A stretch of 64,000 nucleotides of DNA from contig SVAL01000003.1 in the NCBI GenBank assembly GCA_015059405.1, forward strand, positions 1 to 64,000, written 5' to 3'. A program made the translations under genes and the position numbers. The notes below the pieces were generated by a model. The model worked only from the letters and a program-made list of their open reading frames with translations, did not search any database and had not been told where the DNA came from. Position 1 is the first letter of the stretch. Every line of letters starts with the position of its first letter. Below are positions 43,690 to 53,304 of the stretch, piece by piece. The stretch is from Bacillota bacterium (GTDB lineage: Bacteria > Bacillota_I > Bacilli_A > RF39 > UBA660).

Positions 43690-43955
43690 ACAAAAAAAGA
43701 TAGCATTGACAAGATGCTATCCCTAGTTTAATCAATATGTACTTTAGTCGAAATACATATAGCTTATTTTCGAGGTTTTCTTTCCTCGTATGATCATACA
43801 CTTAATAGTAATAAGACCATTCGGTATTATGCGGATCTTTATAATCCTATTTAACAAACCAACAACATATTAGTTATACAAAACTAACCGTTACATCAAC
43901 TCCTAAACATAAATATAATCGTTTATGAGTATTGTTTGTTAAAGTGTTCTATTAA
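43690..43955 (-). ncRNA. putative structured ncRNA of unrecognised family
   Basis: Non-coding gap with own terminator (GATAGCAT..ATGCTATC + T7), several strong helices (TTTAACAAAC/GTTTGTTAAA, CGAGG/CCTCG, ATATGTA/TACATAT, CTTATT/AATAAG) and TATAAT at 43959-43964. Confidence 0.6.
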
Positions 43956-44013
43956 GTAATTATAATTTATCATATATATAACATAAATGCAATAGTTTTT
44001 TTTAAAAAAATAA

Positions 44014-44044
44014 AAAAGTATAATATTTCTATTATACTTTTAAA
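44014..44044 (-). terminator. intrinsic terminator of rpsF-ssb-rpsR operon
   Basis: AAAAGTATAATAGAAATATTATACTTTTTTA. Confidence 0.8.
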
Positions 44045-44045
44045 A

Positions 44046-44261
44046 CTATCTAGTAAATGGTAATAAAGCAATAGCTCTTGCTCTTTTTACTTGTCTAGCT
44101 ATATGTCTTTGATGTTCAGCACATGCACCAGTTACACGTCTAGGTAAAATTTTACCTCTTTCATTGATATATCTCTTTAAAGTTTCAACATCTTTATAAT
44201 CTATATTTTTACCAGTACACATATAACATACTTTTTTCTTTTTTCTAAAAAATTCTGCCAT
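44046..44261 (-). CDS. rpsR: 30S ribosomal protein S18
   Basis: [39 protein letters not shown]. Confidence 0.97.
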   Translation of the reverse strand: MAEFFRKKKKVCYMCTGKNIDYKDVETLKRYINERGKILPRRVTGACAEHQRHIARQVKRARAIALLPFTR

Positions 44262-44278
44262 AGTTTAACCTCCTCTTC

Positions 44279-44746
44279 TTAAAATGGTAACTCATCATCA
44301 TTAATTTCAATACTAGCACCAAAATCTGCAAAAGGATCATTTTTAACTTCAGTAGTTGGCATAGAACTAGAAAAATCACTTGGTGAAACACTATCAAAAT
44401 CAAAATTATCATTTCCACCATTACTTCCACTAGATCTACTATCTAAGAATTGAACATTATCTGCAACTACTTCAGTAACATATCTTTTAACACCATCTTG
44501 TTCGTAATTTCTTGTTTGAATACGACCATCAATAGCAACTTGACTTCCTTTTTTTACATAATTCTTAACATTTTCAGCTTGTTTTCTCCAAACAATAATA
44601 TTAATGAAGTCAGCTTCTCTTTCTCCAGATTGATTAGTAAAATTTCTGTTTACAGCAATACTAAATGTTGCAACAGGAATATTACTTCCTGTATATCTTA
44701 ATTCAGGATCACGAGTTAATCTTCCTATTAAAAATACTTTATTCAT
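44279..44746 (-). CDS. ssb: single-stranded DNA-binding protein
   Basis: [34 protein letters not shown]; acidic C-tail DDELPF. Confidence 0.97.
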   Translation of the reverse strand: MNKVFLIGRLTRDPELRYTGSNIPVATFSIAVNRNFTNQSGEREADFINIIVWRKQAENVKNYVKKGSQVAIDGRIQTRNYEQDGVKRYVTEVVADNVQFLDSRSSGSNGGNDNFDFDSVSPSDFSSSMPTTEVKNDPFADFGASIEINDDELPF

Positions 44747-44763
44747 AAGTAATTCCTCTTTTC

Positions 44764-45054
44764 TTATTCATCTACTCTAACAACTAAATGACGAAGAACA
44801 TCTTCATTGATTAATGAAACACGATCAAATTCGTTAACAGCTTCATCGTTTTCACATTCAGCAACTATTAAGAAATAATAACCATTTTTATAATTTTTAA
44901 TAGTATATGCTAATTCTCTTTGACCCATTTCCTTTAATTCTACAACTTTAGCACCTTTTTCTTCTACTAAAGTCTTCATAGATTCACCAACAGCTTTAAT
45001 ATTAGCTTCTTCTAAGTCAGGTCTAACAATAAACATCATTTCATATTTAAACAT
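44764..45054 (-). CDS. rpsF: 30S ribosomal protein S6
   Basis: [13 protein letters not shown]...[18 protein letters not shown]. Confidence 0.96.
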   Translation of the reverse strand: MFKYEMMFIVRPDLEEANIKAVGESMKTLVEEKGAKVVELKEMGQRELAYTIKNYKNGYYFLIVAECENDEAVNEFDRVSLINEDVLRHLVVRVDE

Positions 45055-45067
45055 TATCTACACCTCC

Positions 45068-45115
45068 TTTTGGACTTATGGCCTATCTCTAGGCAAGGAG
45101 TACCGAAATACTCGT
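45068..45115 (-). promoter_or_regulatory. short structured rpsF leader
   Basis: Two hairpins GAGTATTTCGGTACTC and GCCTAGAGATAGGC upstream of the rpsF SD. Confidence 0.4.
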
Positions 45116-45155
45116 TAGTAGTATAACAAAGAAAAAAAGAAAAGTAAACCTTTTT

Positions 45156-45434
45156 TTACTTTTCTTTAGTTCCTATTTTTTTTACAACTCCAACTTCTGA
45201 TTTAGAACAATTTTCACTTGATTCTATATCAATTCCACGAACTTTAGCAATTAATTGTAACTTTTGATAATAATCACACAAATCTTTTTCTTCTTCTGCT
45301 GTCAAACTTTTACCAGCCTCTGCTTTAGCAAGAGCTTTTTCGCCTCTTAAAAAAAATTCATCTAATGATCTAAGTGCACTTACATTTACTCCATCTAATA
45401 CTACATCATTTTCTTTTTTTTCTAAATTTTCCAT
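45156..45434 (-). CDS. hypothetical protein
   Basis: Intact ORF with SD (AAAGGGGGATATA) and downstream terminator; no recognised family. Confidence 0.6.
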   Translation of the reverse strand: MENLEKKENDVVLDGVNVSALRSLDEFFLRGEKALAKAEAGKSLTAEEEKDLCDYYQKLQLIAKVRGIDIESSENCSKSEVGVVKKIGTKEK

Positions 45435-45559
45435 TTTATATCCCCCTTTTTAATAAACACATAGTACCATCCATATGTGTCACACATTATAACATATTTT
45501 CAAAATTAAATCAATAAAAGCCATACATAAGTATGGTTTTTTGTTTATTTATTACACTT

Positions 45560-46657
45560 TTATACATTAAATCTAAATAAGCAAATATCCCCATCTTGCA
45601 TAATATAATCTTTACCTTCAAGTCTTGCTCTACCTGCTTCTTTTACTTTTAATTCATCCCCGTATTTTATCAAATCAGAATATAACATAACTTCAGCTTT
45701 AATAAACCCCTTTTCGAAGTCTGTATGAATAATACCAGCACATTTCTTAGCAGTCATACCTTTTTTATAAGTCCAAGCACGAACTTCATCTTTACCTACA
45801 GTAAAAAATGTTTCTAAACCTAATAAATCATAAGTTGTTTTAATTAAAGAATCTAACCCACTTTCTTCAATACCAACTGCATTTAACATTTCTAATTTTT
45901 CTTCTGCACTCATTTCACATAAGTCACATTCCATTTTTGCACAGATCTTAATTGTTTTAGCATTTTCTTTTAAAGCATATTCTTTAACCATATCAACATA
46001 TTTATTATCACCAATTAAATCTTCTTCACATACATTAGCTAAATATATAATTGGTTTAATAGTAAGTAAACTAAAATTCTTTAAGAAGATCATTTCTTCT
46101 TCACTAAATTCTACTAATCTAAGTGGAATATTAGTTTCTAATGCTTCTTTAGCTTTTTTAAGTACTTCTAATTCAACAAGTGCTTCTTTATCACGATTTG
46201 TTTCCGCTTTTTTCTTAATTCTATCTATTCTGTTATTAATAATTTCTAAATCAGCTATCGCAAGTTCTAAATTAATAATTTCAATATCACGAATAGGATC
46301 TACTCCATCTTCTACATGAATAATATTACCATCTTCAAAACATCTAACTACTTCACAAATTGCATCAACTTCTCTAATATGTGATAAAAATTTATTACCT
46401 AAACCTTCACCTTGACTAGCACCCTTAACAAGACCTGCTATATCAGTAAACTCAAAACTAGTAGGAACTAATTTTGCTGGTTCGTACATGTTATTTAAAT
46501 TATCTAATCTTTCATCAGGTACTACTACAACACCTACATTAGGATCAATAGTAGCAAAAGGATAATTAGCTGCTAAAATATTTTGTTTTGTAATTGCATT
46601 AAATAAAGTTGACTTACCTACATTAGGAAGACCAACAATTCCTGCTTTTAAACTCAT
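45560..46657 (-). CDS. ychF: redox-regulated ATPase YchF (OBG family)
   Basis: MSLKAGIVGLPNVGKSTLFNAIT; TGS domain; start at 46657. Confidence 0.97.
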   Translation of the reverse strand: MSLKAGIVGLPNVGKSTLFNAITKQNILAANYPFATIDPNVGVVVVPDERLDNLNNMYEPAKLVPTSFEFTDIAGLVKGASQGEGLGNKFLSHIREVDAICEVVRCFEDGNIIHVEDGVDPIRDIEIINLELAIADLEIINNRIDRIKKKAETNRDKEALVELEVLKKAKEALETNIPLRLVEFSEEEMIFLKNFSLLTIKPIIYLANVCEEDLIGDNKYVDMVKEYALKENAKTIKICAKMECDLCEMSAEEKLEMLNAVGIEESGLDSLIKTTYDLLGLETFFTVGKDEVRAWTYKKGMTAKKCAGIIHTDFEKGFIKAEVMLYSDLIKYGDELKVKEAGRARLEGKDYIMQDGDICLFRFNV

Positions 46658-46736
46658 AATAACTCCTCCATTCAAGACATATTTTAACACAAAACAAAAA
46701 TAAAAAAAACAACTTTTACAAGTTGCTTATTTTTTA

Positions 46737-48326
46737 CTATAAAGTTGGCATCGAAACAGGTCCTAAAGGAAGACCAATTAAATACCATCCCACAACAATT
46801 ACAAACCAAGCAATAATAGCAAATCCAAAATATGGAGTAACAAAAGACATTGCTTTTCCTATTGTAATTGGTTCTTTATTATTATTATATATATTTAAAT
46901 ATCCTAAATATATTATAAAATATGCTAAAAATGGTGTTATCCCTTTTGTCATTGAATCAGCTGCTCTTAAAACAAACTGTGCAAACTCTGGAGATATATT
47001 TGATTGCATCATCATTGGAACTACAACTGGAGAGAAAATAGTCCATTTACTAATTGCCGATGTAAGAAAAATTCCTGATATCGACATAACAAGTAAAGAT
47101 AATATTATTAATAAAATACCATTAAAAGATAAATTATTAATTAAATCTGCTCCCCAACAAGATATAATTACACCAATATTAGTCTTTTTAAATACAGATA
47201 TAAATTGTACAAAAAAGAACACTGTAATTATTAAACCACCAATATCTTTAAAAAATACTGATATTTTTTCAATTAATTCCTTATCATTTTTTAAAGTTTT
47301 AGCACCAAGTGCATAAGCAATACCAACTGCTAAAAACCAAATAGAAACTAAGTAAGTAAATCCTGATTGAAAATATGAATTAGCTCCAAATAATTGATTT
47401 ACATATGCAAACTCATTCATATCTAATAATAAACCTGAATTTGGTAATCCTGGAATAATCATATATGCATAAACGATAAGCATTACAATACCAACTATAT
47501 ATGCATATCGTAAACCTTTTTTGTTAGAATACTCCATTTCTATTTTTTCTTTATCATCAAGTGATACTAAATCAGAAATTTCCATAGTATTTTCTAATTC
47601 TTCAGCATTTCTATATTTACCAATTTTTTTAACTACTAAAGTCTCAATTGCAATAGTACCAACTACTGCTAATATAATAGAACTAGCAATCATTATAAAT
47701 ATGTTAGATAAAAGTGGAACATGATAACTAGAATCAATTAAATGCGAAGCAAGTTCAGTTTGAGCTACTAAACTAACATCTAAACTACCTGCAAATAATG
47801 AAATAGAATGTCCAAAAGATACTCCACAAAATGCTGTTGCTATCCCAAGAAGAGGACTTCTTTTATTTGCAACAAAAATCAAAGCTGAAAGTGGAATTAA
47901 TACTACATATCCAACATCATTAACCAAACTAGAAAAAATACCAAGCAAAATAATGATAAAAGTAATAACTTTATTATTTAATCTTAAAGTATTTCTTCTA
48001 ATAAATGCTTTTATAAATCCTGATGCATGTGCAACAGATAAACCTATAAGCGCAACTATCAAATTAATAAAAGCCGAAAAAGATGCCATATTAGTAGCAG
48101 CATTTCCAAATATTAATTTAACACCATCAGAAGATAATAAATTATTTACCTTAACTATTCTTGTTTCCAACTCTAACGTACTAGGATTAACAACACTATA
48201 TGAAGATTGAACATTTATCTTAGCTAAAAACCAACTAAGTACTACAACAAAAATTGTTAATAGAATAAACGTGGTTGTTGGATGAAAATGAAACTTCCTT
48301 AATCTTCTCTTTTTCTTTTCATTCAT
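46737..48326 (-). CDS. AbgT-family transporter
   Basis: Multi-TM; FHFHPTTTFILLTI, SSLVNDVGYVVLIPLSALIF, AISKWTIFSPVVVPMMM. Confidence 0.88.
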   Translation of the reverse strand: MNEKKKRRLRKFHFHPTTTFILLTIFVVVLSWFLAKINVQSSYSVVNPSTLELETRIVKVNNLLSSDGVKLIFGNAATNMASFSAFINLIVALIGLSVAHASGFIKAFIRRNTLRLNNKVITFIIILLGIFSSLVNDVGYVVLIPLSALIFVANKRSPLLGIATAFCGVSFGHSISLFAGSLDVSLVAQTELASHLIDSSYHVPLLSNIFIMIASSIILAVVGTIAIETLVVKKIGKYRNAEELENTMEISDLVSLDDKEKIEMEYSNKKGLRYAYIVGIVMLIVYAYMIIPGLPNSGLLLDMNEFAYVNQLFGANSYFQSGFTYLVSIWFLAVGIAYALGAKTLKNDKELIEKISVFFKDIGGLIITVFFFVQFISVFKKTNIGVIISCWGADLINNLSFNGILLIILSLLVMSISGIFLTSAISKWTIFSPVVVPMMMQSNISPEFAQFVLRAADSMTKGITPFLAYFIIYLGYLNIYNNNKEPITIGKAMSFVTPYFGFAIIAWFVIVVGWYLIGLPLGPVSMPTL

Positions 48327-48334
48327 ATAAACTC

Positions 48335-48520
48335 CTATTTTAATATCTTTTTAACTTTTTTATTAAAGTCTATTCTAGAAATCATTACAACTCTACCACA
48401 ATTAACACACTTAATCTTAATATCAGCACCAAGTCTAATAATTTCCCATTCATTAGCACCACAAGGATGCCCTTTTTTCATTTCTACAATATTTCCAAGT
48501 GCAAATTCTTTATTTTCCAT
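48335..48520 (-). CDS. DUF951-family protein
   Basis: VEMKKGHPCGANEWEIIRLGADIKIKCVNCGRVVMISR; overlaps mscS start as in many Firmicutes. Confidence 0.92.
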   Translation of the reverse strand: MENKEFALGNIVEMKKGHPCGANEWEIIRLGADIKIKCVNCGRVVMISRIDFNKKVKKILK

Positions 48521-49322
48521 TATGCACCTCTATTTGTGTATAAGGAATCTTTATTCCTTTCTTATCAAAAGTCTTTTTAACTTCTTTTCTTATTTTTCTT
48601 TGAACACCAAAATGTTCCATACAATCAGTTAAAACAGCTACTTTAATAACAACCGCAGAATCTCCTAAAGATTCAACTCCCCATATACTTATTTCGCCTT
48701 TTAAATGATCTATCTTAGTATTTAATTCTTTAAATAACTTAACTAAAACTTCTTCTACATAATCAAGATCACTTTCATATGCTACTGGTATTTCAACAAT
48801 AGCTAAAGAATCAGTATTAGTATAATTAATAACCTTATCTATATTTCTATTAGCTATAGTCATAATAGGTCCATCAAACTTCTTAATCTTTGTACTTTTA
48901 ATACCTATATGAAGTACTTCTCCTTTAAATCCAGCAACCTCAATAGTATCTCCCACCGAAAACTGATCTTCAATTATTATAAAAAATCCTACAATTACAT
49001 CTTTAAATAAATCTTGAAAAGCAAGCCCAATTAACACAGACATAATTCCAAGTCCTGCTAATGCCGCAGCAACATCAATACCATAAACAGTCAAAATCGA
49101 TAAAATAACTAATGTAACAATAACGATTTTTATACAATCAAGAACTATTTGAAAAACAGTATTATATCTTTTAACATTTCTACTACCAATATTAATTTTC
49201 TTTTGTTTATTAAAAACAGTAGTTAATATTTTTTTAACCACATAATAAAATATAAACCCTATTATTATATATATAATTGGTAAATATACTTGTGGTATTA
49301 AAACTCTCTTTAAAATATCCAT
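48510..49322 (-). CDS. small-conductance mechanosensitive channel (MscS family)
   Basis: GLAFQDLFKDVIVGFFIIIEDQFSVGDTIEVAGFKGEV. Confidence 0.92.
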   Translation of the reverse strand: MDILKRVLIPQVYLPIIYIIIGFIFYYVVKKILTTVFNKQKKINIGSRNVKRYNTVFQIVLDCIKIVIVTLVILSILTVYGIDVAAALAGLGIMSVLIGLAFQDLFKDVIVGFFIIIEDQFSVGDTIEVAGFKGEVLHIGIKSTKIKKFDGPIMTIANRNIDKVINYTNTDSLAIVEIPVAYESDLDYVEEVLVKLFKELNTKIDHLKGEISIWGVESLGDSAVVIKVAVLTDCMEHFGVQRKIRKEVKKTFDKKGIKIPYTQIEVHNGK

Positions 49323-49330
49323 ATTAGCAC

Positions 49331-50218
49331 CTAATCATTTAAATTCATTATTTCAAGAATTCTATTTAAATCACTATTATTAGTAAATGTAATTTCTACT
49401 TTATTTTTCTTAATCTTAACTCTAGTTCCTAATTTATCAGATAATTCATCTTCTAAATAACTATATTCATTTTCATAACTTTTTCTATTTACTTTATGAG
49501 TCTTTTCAACATTTTCATTGCGAGCTAATTCTTCTATTTGTCTTACACTAATATTTTCATTTAATATTAGACTAACAAACTCATCTATTTTTTCTTTATC
49601 TTCAATTTTACTTAAAACTCTCGCATGACTCATAGAAATTTTATCTTCATTTATAAGATTCTTTACTTCTTCTGGTAAGTTTAATAAACCTAACATATTA
49701 GTAATATGACTTCTACTCTTACCAAGTCTTTTTGCTAATTCTTCTTGAGTTAAATTTAAAGTATCTAATAATTTCTTATAAGCATTTGCTTCTTCTATAG
49801 AATTTAAATTTTCCCTTTGTAAGTTTTCAAGTAAAGCAATTTCCATCATCGCTTCATCAGAAAAATCTCTAATAATTGCAGGAATAGTTTCTTTTCCAGC
49901 TATTTGACTAGCCTTTACCCTACGTTCCCCAGCAATTATTTCATAACCTTTAATACTCTTTTTAACAATAATTGGTTGAAATACACCATGTTCTTTAATA
50001 GAGTCAGCAAGTTCATTTAATTTTTCTTCATCAAATACTTTACGAGGTTGATACGGATTACTTCTTAATTCATCCAAATTTACTTCTACTATTTCTTCTT
50101 TTGGAGTAGAATCAATTATCTTTTCCTCTATCTTATTAAAATCTAATTGTTCGTTATTGAACAATTCTTCAAGTCCCTTACCTAAAGCTCTTCTTTTAGT
50201 TGTGTCCATTTCTCTCAA
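49331..50218 (-). CDS. parB: chromosome-partitioning protein ParB/Spo0J
   Basis: RRALGKGLEELF; LRSNPYQPRK; GERRVKAS; HTH EELAKRLGKSRSHITNMLGLL. Confidence 0.95.
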   Translation of the reverse strand: MREMDTTKRRALGKGLEELFNNEQLDFNKIEEKIIDSTPKEEIVEVNLDELRSNPYQPRKVFDEEKLNELADSIKEHGVFQPIIVKKSIKGYEIIAGERRVKASQIAGKETIPAIIRDFSDEAMMEIALLENLQRENLNSIEEANAYKKLLDTLNLTQEELAKRLGKSRSHITNMLGLLNLPEEVKNLINEDKISMSHARVLSKIEDKEKIDEFVSLILNENISVRQIEELARNENVEKTHKVNRKSYENEYSYLEDELSDKLGTRVKIKKNKVEITFTNNSDLNRILEIMNLND

Positions 50219-50984
50219 TCACTTCCTTAGCTAAATTTAAATATGCTTCAGTACCTTTACTCTTAGGATCATAAGCTACAATTGGTTTTCCATGAGATGG
50301 AGCCTCTGTAAGTCTTATAAGTCTAGGAATAATAGTATTGTAAACTCTTTCTTTAAAATACTTTCTTATATCTTCAACCACTTCAAATCCTAGATTTGTT
50401 CTAGAATCTAACATAGTTAGTAATACACCTTCAATATCTAAATTAGGATTTAAAGTTTTTTGAGCCATCATAATAGTATTTAATAACTGCATAATTCCTT
50501 CTAATGCAAAAAATTCACATTGTACAGGAATAATAACTGAATCAGAAGCTGTTAAAGCATTAGTAGTAATAAGTCCTAAAGATGGAGGACAATCCATGAT
50601 AATATAATCAAATTGATCTTTGACTTTATCAAGTTTATTTTTTAATTGAGAACCTTTAGAAAAAGTTGCATCAGCATTACTTTTTTCCATTAATTCTATA
50701 TCTACTCCAGCTAAATTAATAGTTGCTGGAATAACATATAATCTTTTATATTTACTACTAGAAATAGCATCTTCAATATTACATCTATCAATTAATACAT
50801 CATAAATACTATTTTCTATTTCCCCTTTATTTACACCAATACCAGTTGTTGCATTACCTTGTGGATCTAAATCAATTAATAAAACTTTTTTCCCTAATAC
50901 AGCTAAAGATGCTGAAAGATTTATACTTGTAGTAGTTTTACCTACTCCACCTTTTTGATTAACTAAAGATATTACCTTTCCCAT
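50196..50984 (-). CDS. parA: chromosome-partitioning ATPase ParA/Soj
   Basis: VNQKGGVGKTTTSINLSASLA. Confidence 0.97.
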   Translation of the reverse strand: MGKVISLVNQKGGVGKTTTSINLSASLAVLGKKVLLIDLDPQGNATTGIGVNKGEIENSIYDVLIDRCNIEDAISSSKYKRLYVIPATINLAGVDIELMEKSNADATFSKGSQLKNKLDKVKDQFDYIIMDCPPSLGLITTNALTASDSVIIPVQCEFFALEGIMQLLNTIMMAQKTLNPNLDIEGVLLTMLDSRTNLGFEVVEDIRKYFKERVYNTIIPRLIRLTEAPSHGKPIVAYDPKSKGTEAYLNLAKEVIERNGHN

Positions 50985-51086
50985 CCTATCACCTTCTCTA
51001 TATAACTAAATATATAATAACAAAAATTAAGTTACAATGAAATGCTTTTTGCTTCTTTTTATAAAAAAAAGACAGAAAATCTGCCT

Positions 51087-52547
51087 TTAATTTTTATTAA
51101 ATTTAACAATTAATTGAATTTCCCTATCTAAATCCAATTCTTCTACTGTAACAGTATATCCTTTTTCTTGATAAGATTTAATAACATCTTTAACATCATT
51201 AACTGCCAATTGAACATTACTTGTAGAAACGACACTTTCATTATTAATTGCATTTTGATTTGAACTACCACCAAATAAATCATTTAAATCATCCTTAATT
51301 TCTTCTTTTGGTGTATCAAATAAACTACTAAATGCACTTTCTTTTTTATCTTCTTCTACTTCAACTGGTTTAATTACAGGCATACCTGCAAGTAATCCAT
51401 TACCAATAACTTCATTATTATCAATCTTTTCAGGTTCTTTTTCATCTTCAAAATTCTTAACAAATCCTGTAGGTTCTTCTTTCTTAAATCCATCTGGATT
51501 AAGAAGAGACTTTATATCAGTACTTTCTTTTTCCGAATCAGATGATGCAAATAAATTAATATCAGTAGATTCTTCTCTAATTTTATTTATATCAACAGTA
51601 GTTGGATCGTTAAATAAACTATCTGAATTAGAACTAAATAAATCACTCTTTACTTCGCTAATAGAAGTATCACTAAATAAACTATTATTTTCCATACTAT
51701 CAACCTTTGTATTATCTTCAAATAATGAACTATTATTTTCTTCTTTATTTTCTACTTTTTCTTCAAATAAAGAATTACTATTATTTTCATTATCAAATAA
51801 TTTTTCAGTTTCAGAACTATCTGGTTCTTTAAATAAATCTATACTAGTTTTATTTATTACTTCTTCTTGAACTTCTTTTTCTTCTTTTATTTCATTAACA
51901 ACACTACTACCACCAGTAGTTTCATCTTCACTAGAACCATCACTAGAAAGTTTCTTTATTTTAGAATCCAACTCTCTAACAGTCATTTTATTATTAACAA
52001 TTTCTTTTAATAAATCTAATTGAACATTTTTATCTTCAACATTCAATAAACTACGAGCATGTCTTTCTGATATTTCTTCTTTAAGTAAAGCTTCTTGAAT
52101 TTCATCTGGTAAAGATAAAAGTCTAAGTTTATTTGAAACAGCAGATTGACTTTTCCCCATTGTTTTAGCTAATTCTTCTTGAGTCATTTCATCTAAATCA
52201 AGAATCTTTTGATAAGTTCTAGCTTCTTCAATAGGAGTTAAATCTCTTCTTTGTAAATTTTCAATTAATGCAACTTTAGAAGATTCTTTATCATCTAAAT
52301 TTTTTACTATTGCAGGAATCTTAGTAAGACCTGCCATAGTAGACGCTTTATATCTTCTTTCTCCTGCTATAATTTCATATTTTTCTCCAAATTTTCTAAC
52401 TAATATTGGTTGAATAACACCATGTTCTCTTATTGAAATTGCTAACTCTTTTAAAGCTTGATCATTAAATACTTCCCTTGGTTGAAATCTATTAGGAATT
52501 ATATCATCTAAATATAATTGAACTACTTCACTATTTTCCATAATCAA
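51087..52547 (-). CDS. ParB/Noc-family protein with long acidic low-complexity insert
   Basis: ParB domain and HTH similar to Noc, then ~200-aa Ser/Asn/Asp/Glu-rich region, then short ordered C-terminus. Confidence 0.88.
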   Translation of the reverse strand: MIMENSEVVQLYLDDIIPNRFQPREVFNDQALKELAISIREHGVIQPILVRKFGEKYEIIAGERRYKASTMAGLTKIPAIVKNLDDKESSKVALIENLQRRDLTPIEEARTYQKILDLDEMTQEELAKTMGKSQSAVSNKLRLLSLPDEIQEALLKEEISERHARSLLNVEDKNVQLDLLKEIVNNKMTVRELDSKIKKLSSDGSSEDETTGGSSVVNEIKEEKEVQEEVINKTSIDLFKEPDSSETEKLFDNENNSNSLFEEKVENKEENNSSLFEDNTKVDSMENNSLFSDTSISEVKSDLFSSNSDSLFNDPTTVDINKIREESTDINLFASSDSEKESTDIKSLLNPDGFKKEEPTGFVKNFEDEKEPEKIDNNEVIGNGLLAGMPVIKPVEVEEDKKESAFSSLFDTPKEEIKDDLNDLFGGSSNQNAINNESVVSTSNVQLAVNDVKDVIKSYQEKGYTVTVEELDLDREIQLIVKFNKN

Positions 52548-52599
52548 CCCTCCAATTATTCTCTATTCTATCTAAAATTATATAATATAAAAACCCATT

Positions 52600-53304
52600 T
52601 TACAATGGATTTTTTTTAATTTTATCTATAGTTCTTGGATATAACTTATTAGTTTTACTATATTTGTCAATTTTTATTATTGTTCTATTACTATTTTCTA
52701 TTGGTAAAACAAATTTATCAATAAAACTTAATTTAAGTCCTAATTTATCTAATTTTTTATCAATATTAACTAATTCTTCTTCACAATTAGCCTTCATAAA
52801 AACTAAACTACCATTTATTTTTAATGCTTTTACACTAATCTCACATAAAATAGGAAGTTGTGATACAGCACGTGCAGTAATATAATCAAACTCTTCTTCA
52901 TGAATTTTACTAAAATCTTCCATACGAGAATGAATAGCTTTAATATTATCAAGACCAAGTTTATCAATAATATCATTTAAATAAATAATTCTCTTATTTA
53001 AAGAATCAATTAAAGTAATATTAATATTTGGAAAAAATATTTTTAAAACAATACCAGGAAAACCAGCACCACTACCTACATCACATATTCTTATTTCTTT
53101 ATTTAAATCAATATCCCTAAATAAAGTAAGACTATCATAAAAATGCTTTAAATAAACATTTTCTTCTTCTATTATTGTTGTAAGATTTATTTTTTCATTC
53201 CATTCTATAAGTAATTTATAAAATAAATCTAACTTACTTAGTTTTTCTGAAGTAACTTCAATTCCTAGATTCTTAACTTCATTAATAAATAATTCTTTAT
53301 TCAT
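52600..53304 (-). CDS. rsmG: 16S rRNA (guanine-527-N7)-methyltransferase
   Basis: ICDVGSGAGFPGIVLKIFFP; ITARAVSQLPILCE. Confidence 0.96.
   Translation of the reverse strand: MNKELFINEVKNLGIEVTSEKLSKLDLFYKLLIEWNEKINLTTIIEEENVYLKHFYDSLTLFRDIDLNKEIRICDVGSGAGFPGIVLKIFFPNINITLIDSLNKRIIYLNDIIDKLGLDNIKAIHSRMEDFSKIHEEEFDYITARAVSQLPILCEISVKALKINGSLVFMKANCEEELVNIDKKLDKLGLKLSFIDKFVLPIENSNRTIIKIDKYSKTNKLYPRTIDKIKKNPL

Noticed and set aside
43690-43955. Possible tmRNA, RNase P RNA, SRP RNA or T-box leader
   Set aside because: No tmRNA ends or tag ORF, no RNase P GAGGAAAGUCC/ACAGAAA core, no SRP GGAAGGAAGCAGC-like loop and no T-box GGUGGUACCGCG; kept only as unknown ncRNA. 6S or raiA RNA cannot be excluded by eye.
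46723-47316. Plus-strand 197-aa ORF
   Set aside because: Antisense to the abgT-like gene with no independent domain signature
49331-52547. Search for canonical parS (TGTTTCACGTGAAACA) or Noc site (ATTTCCCGGGAAAT)
   Set aside because: No clear match found by eye anywhere in the window; near-misses such as ttccacgtgttgg lie in coding sequence
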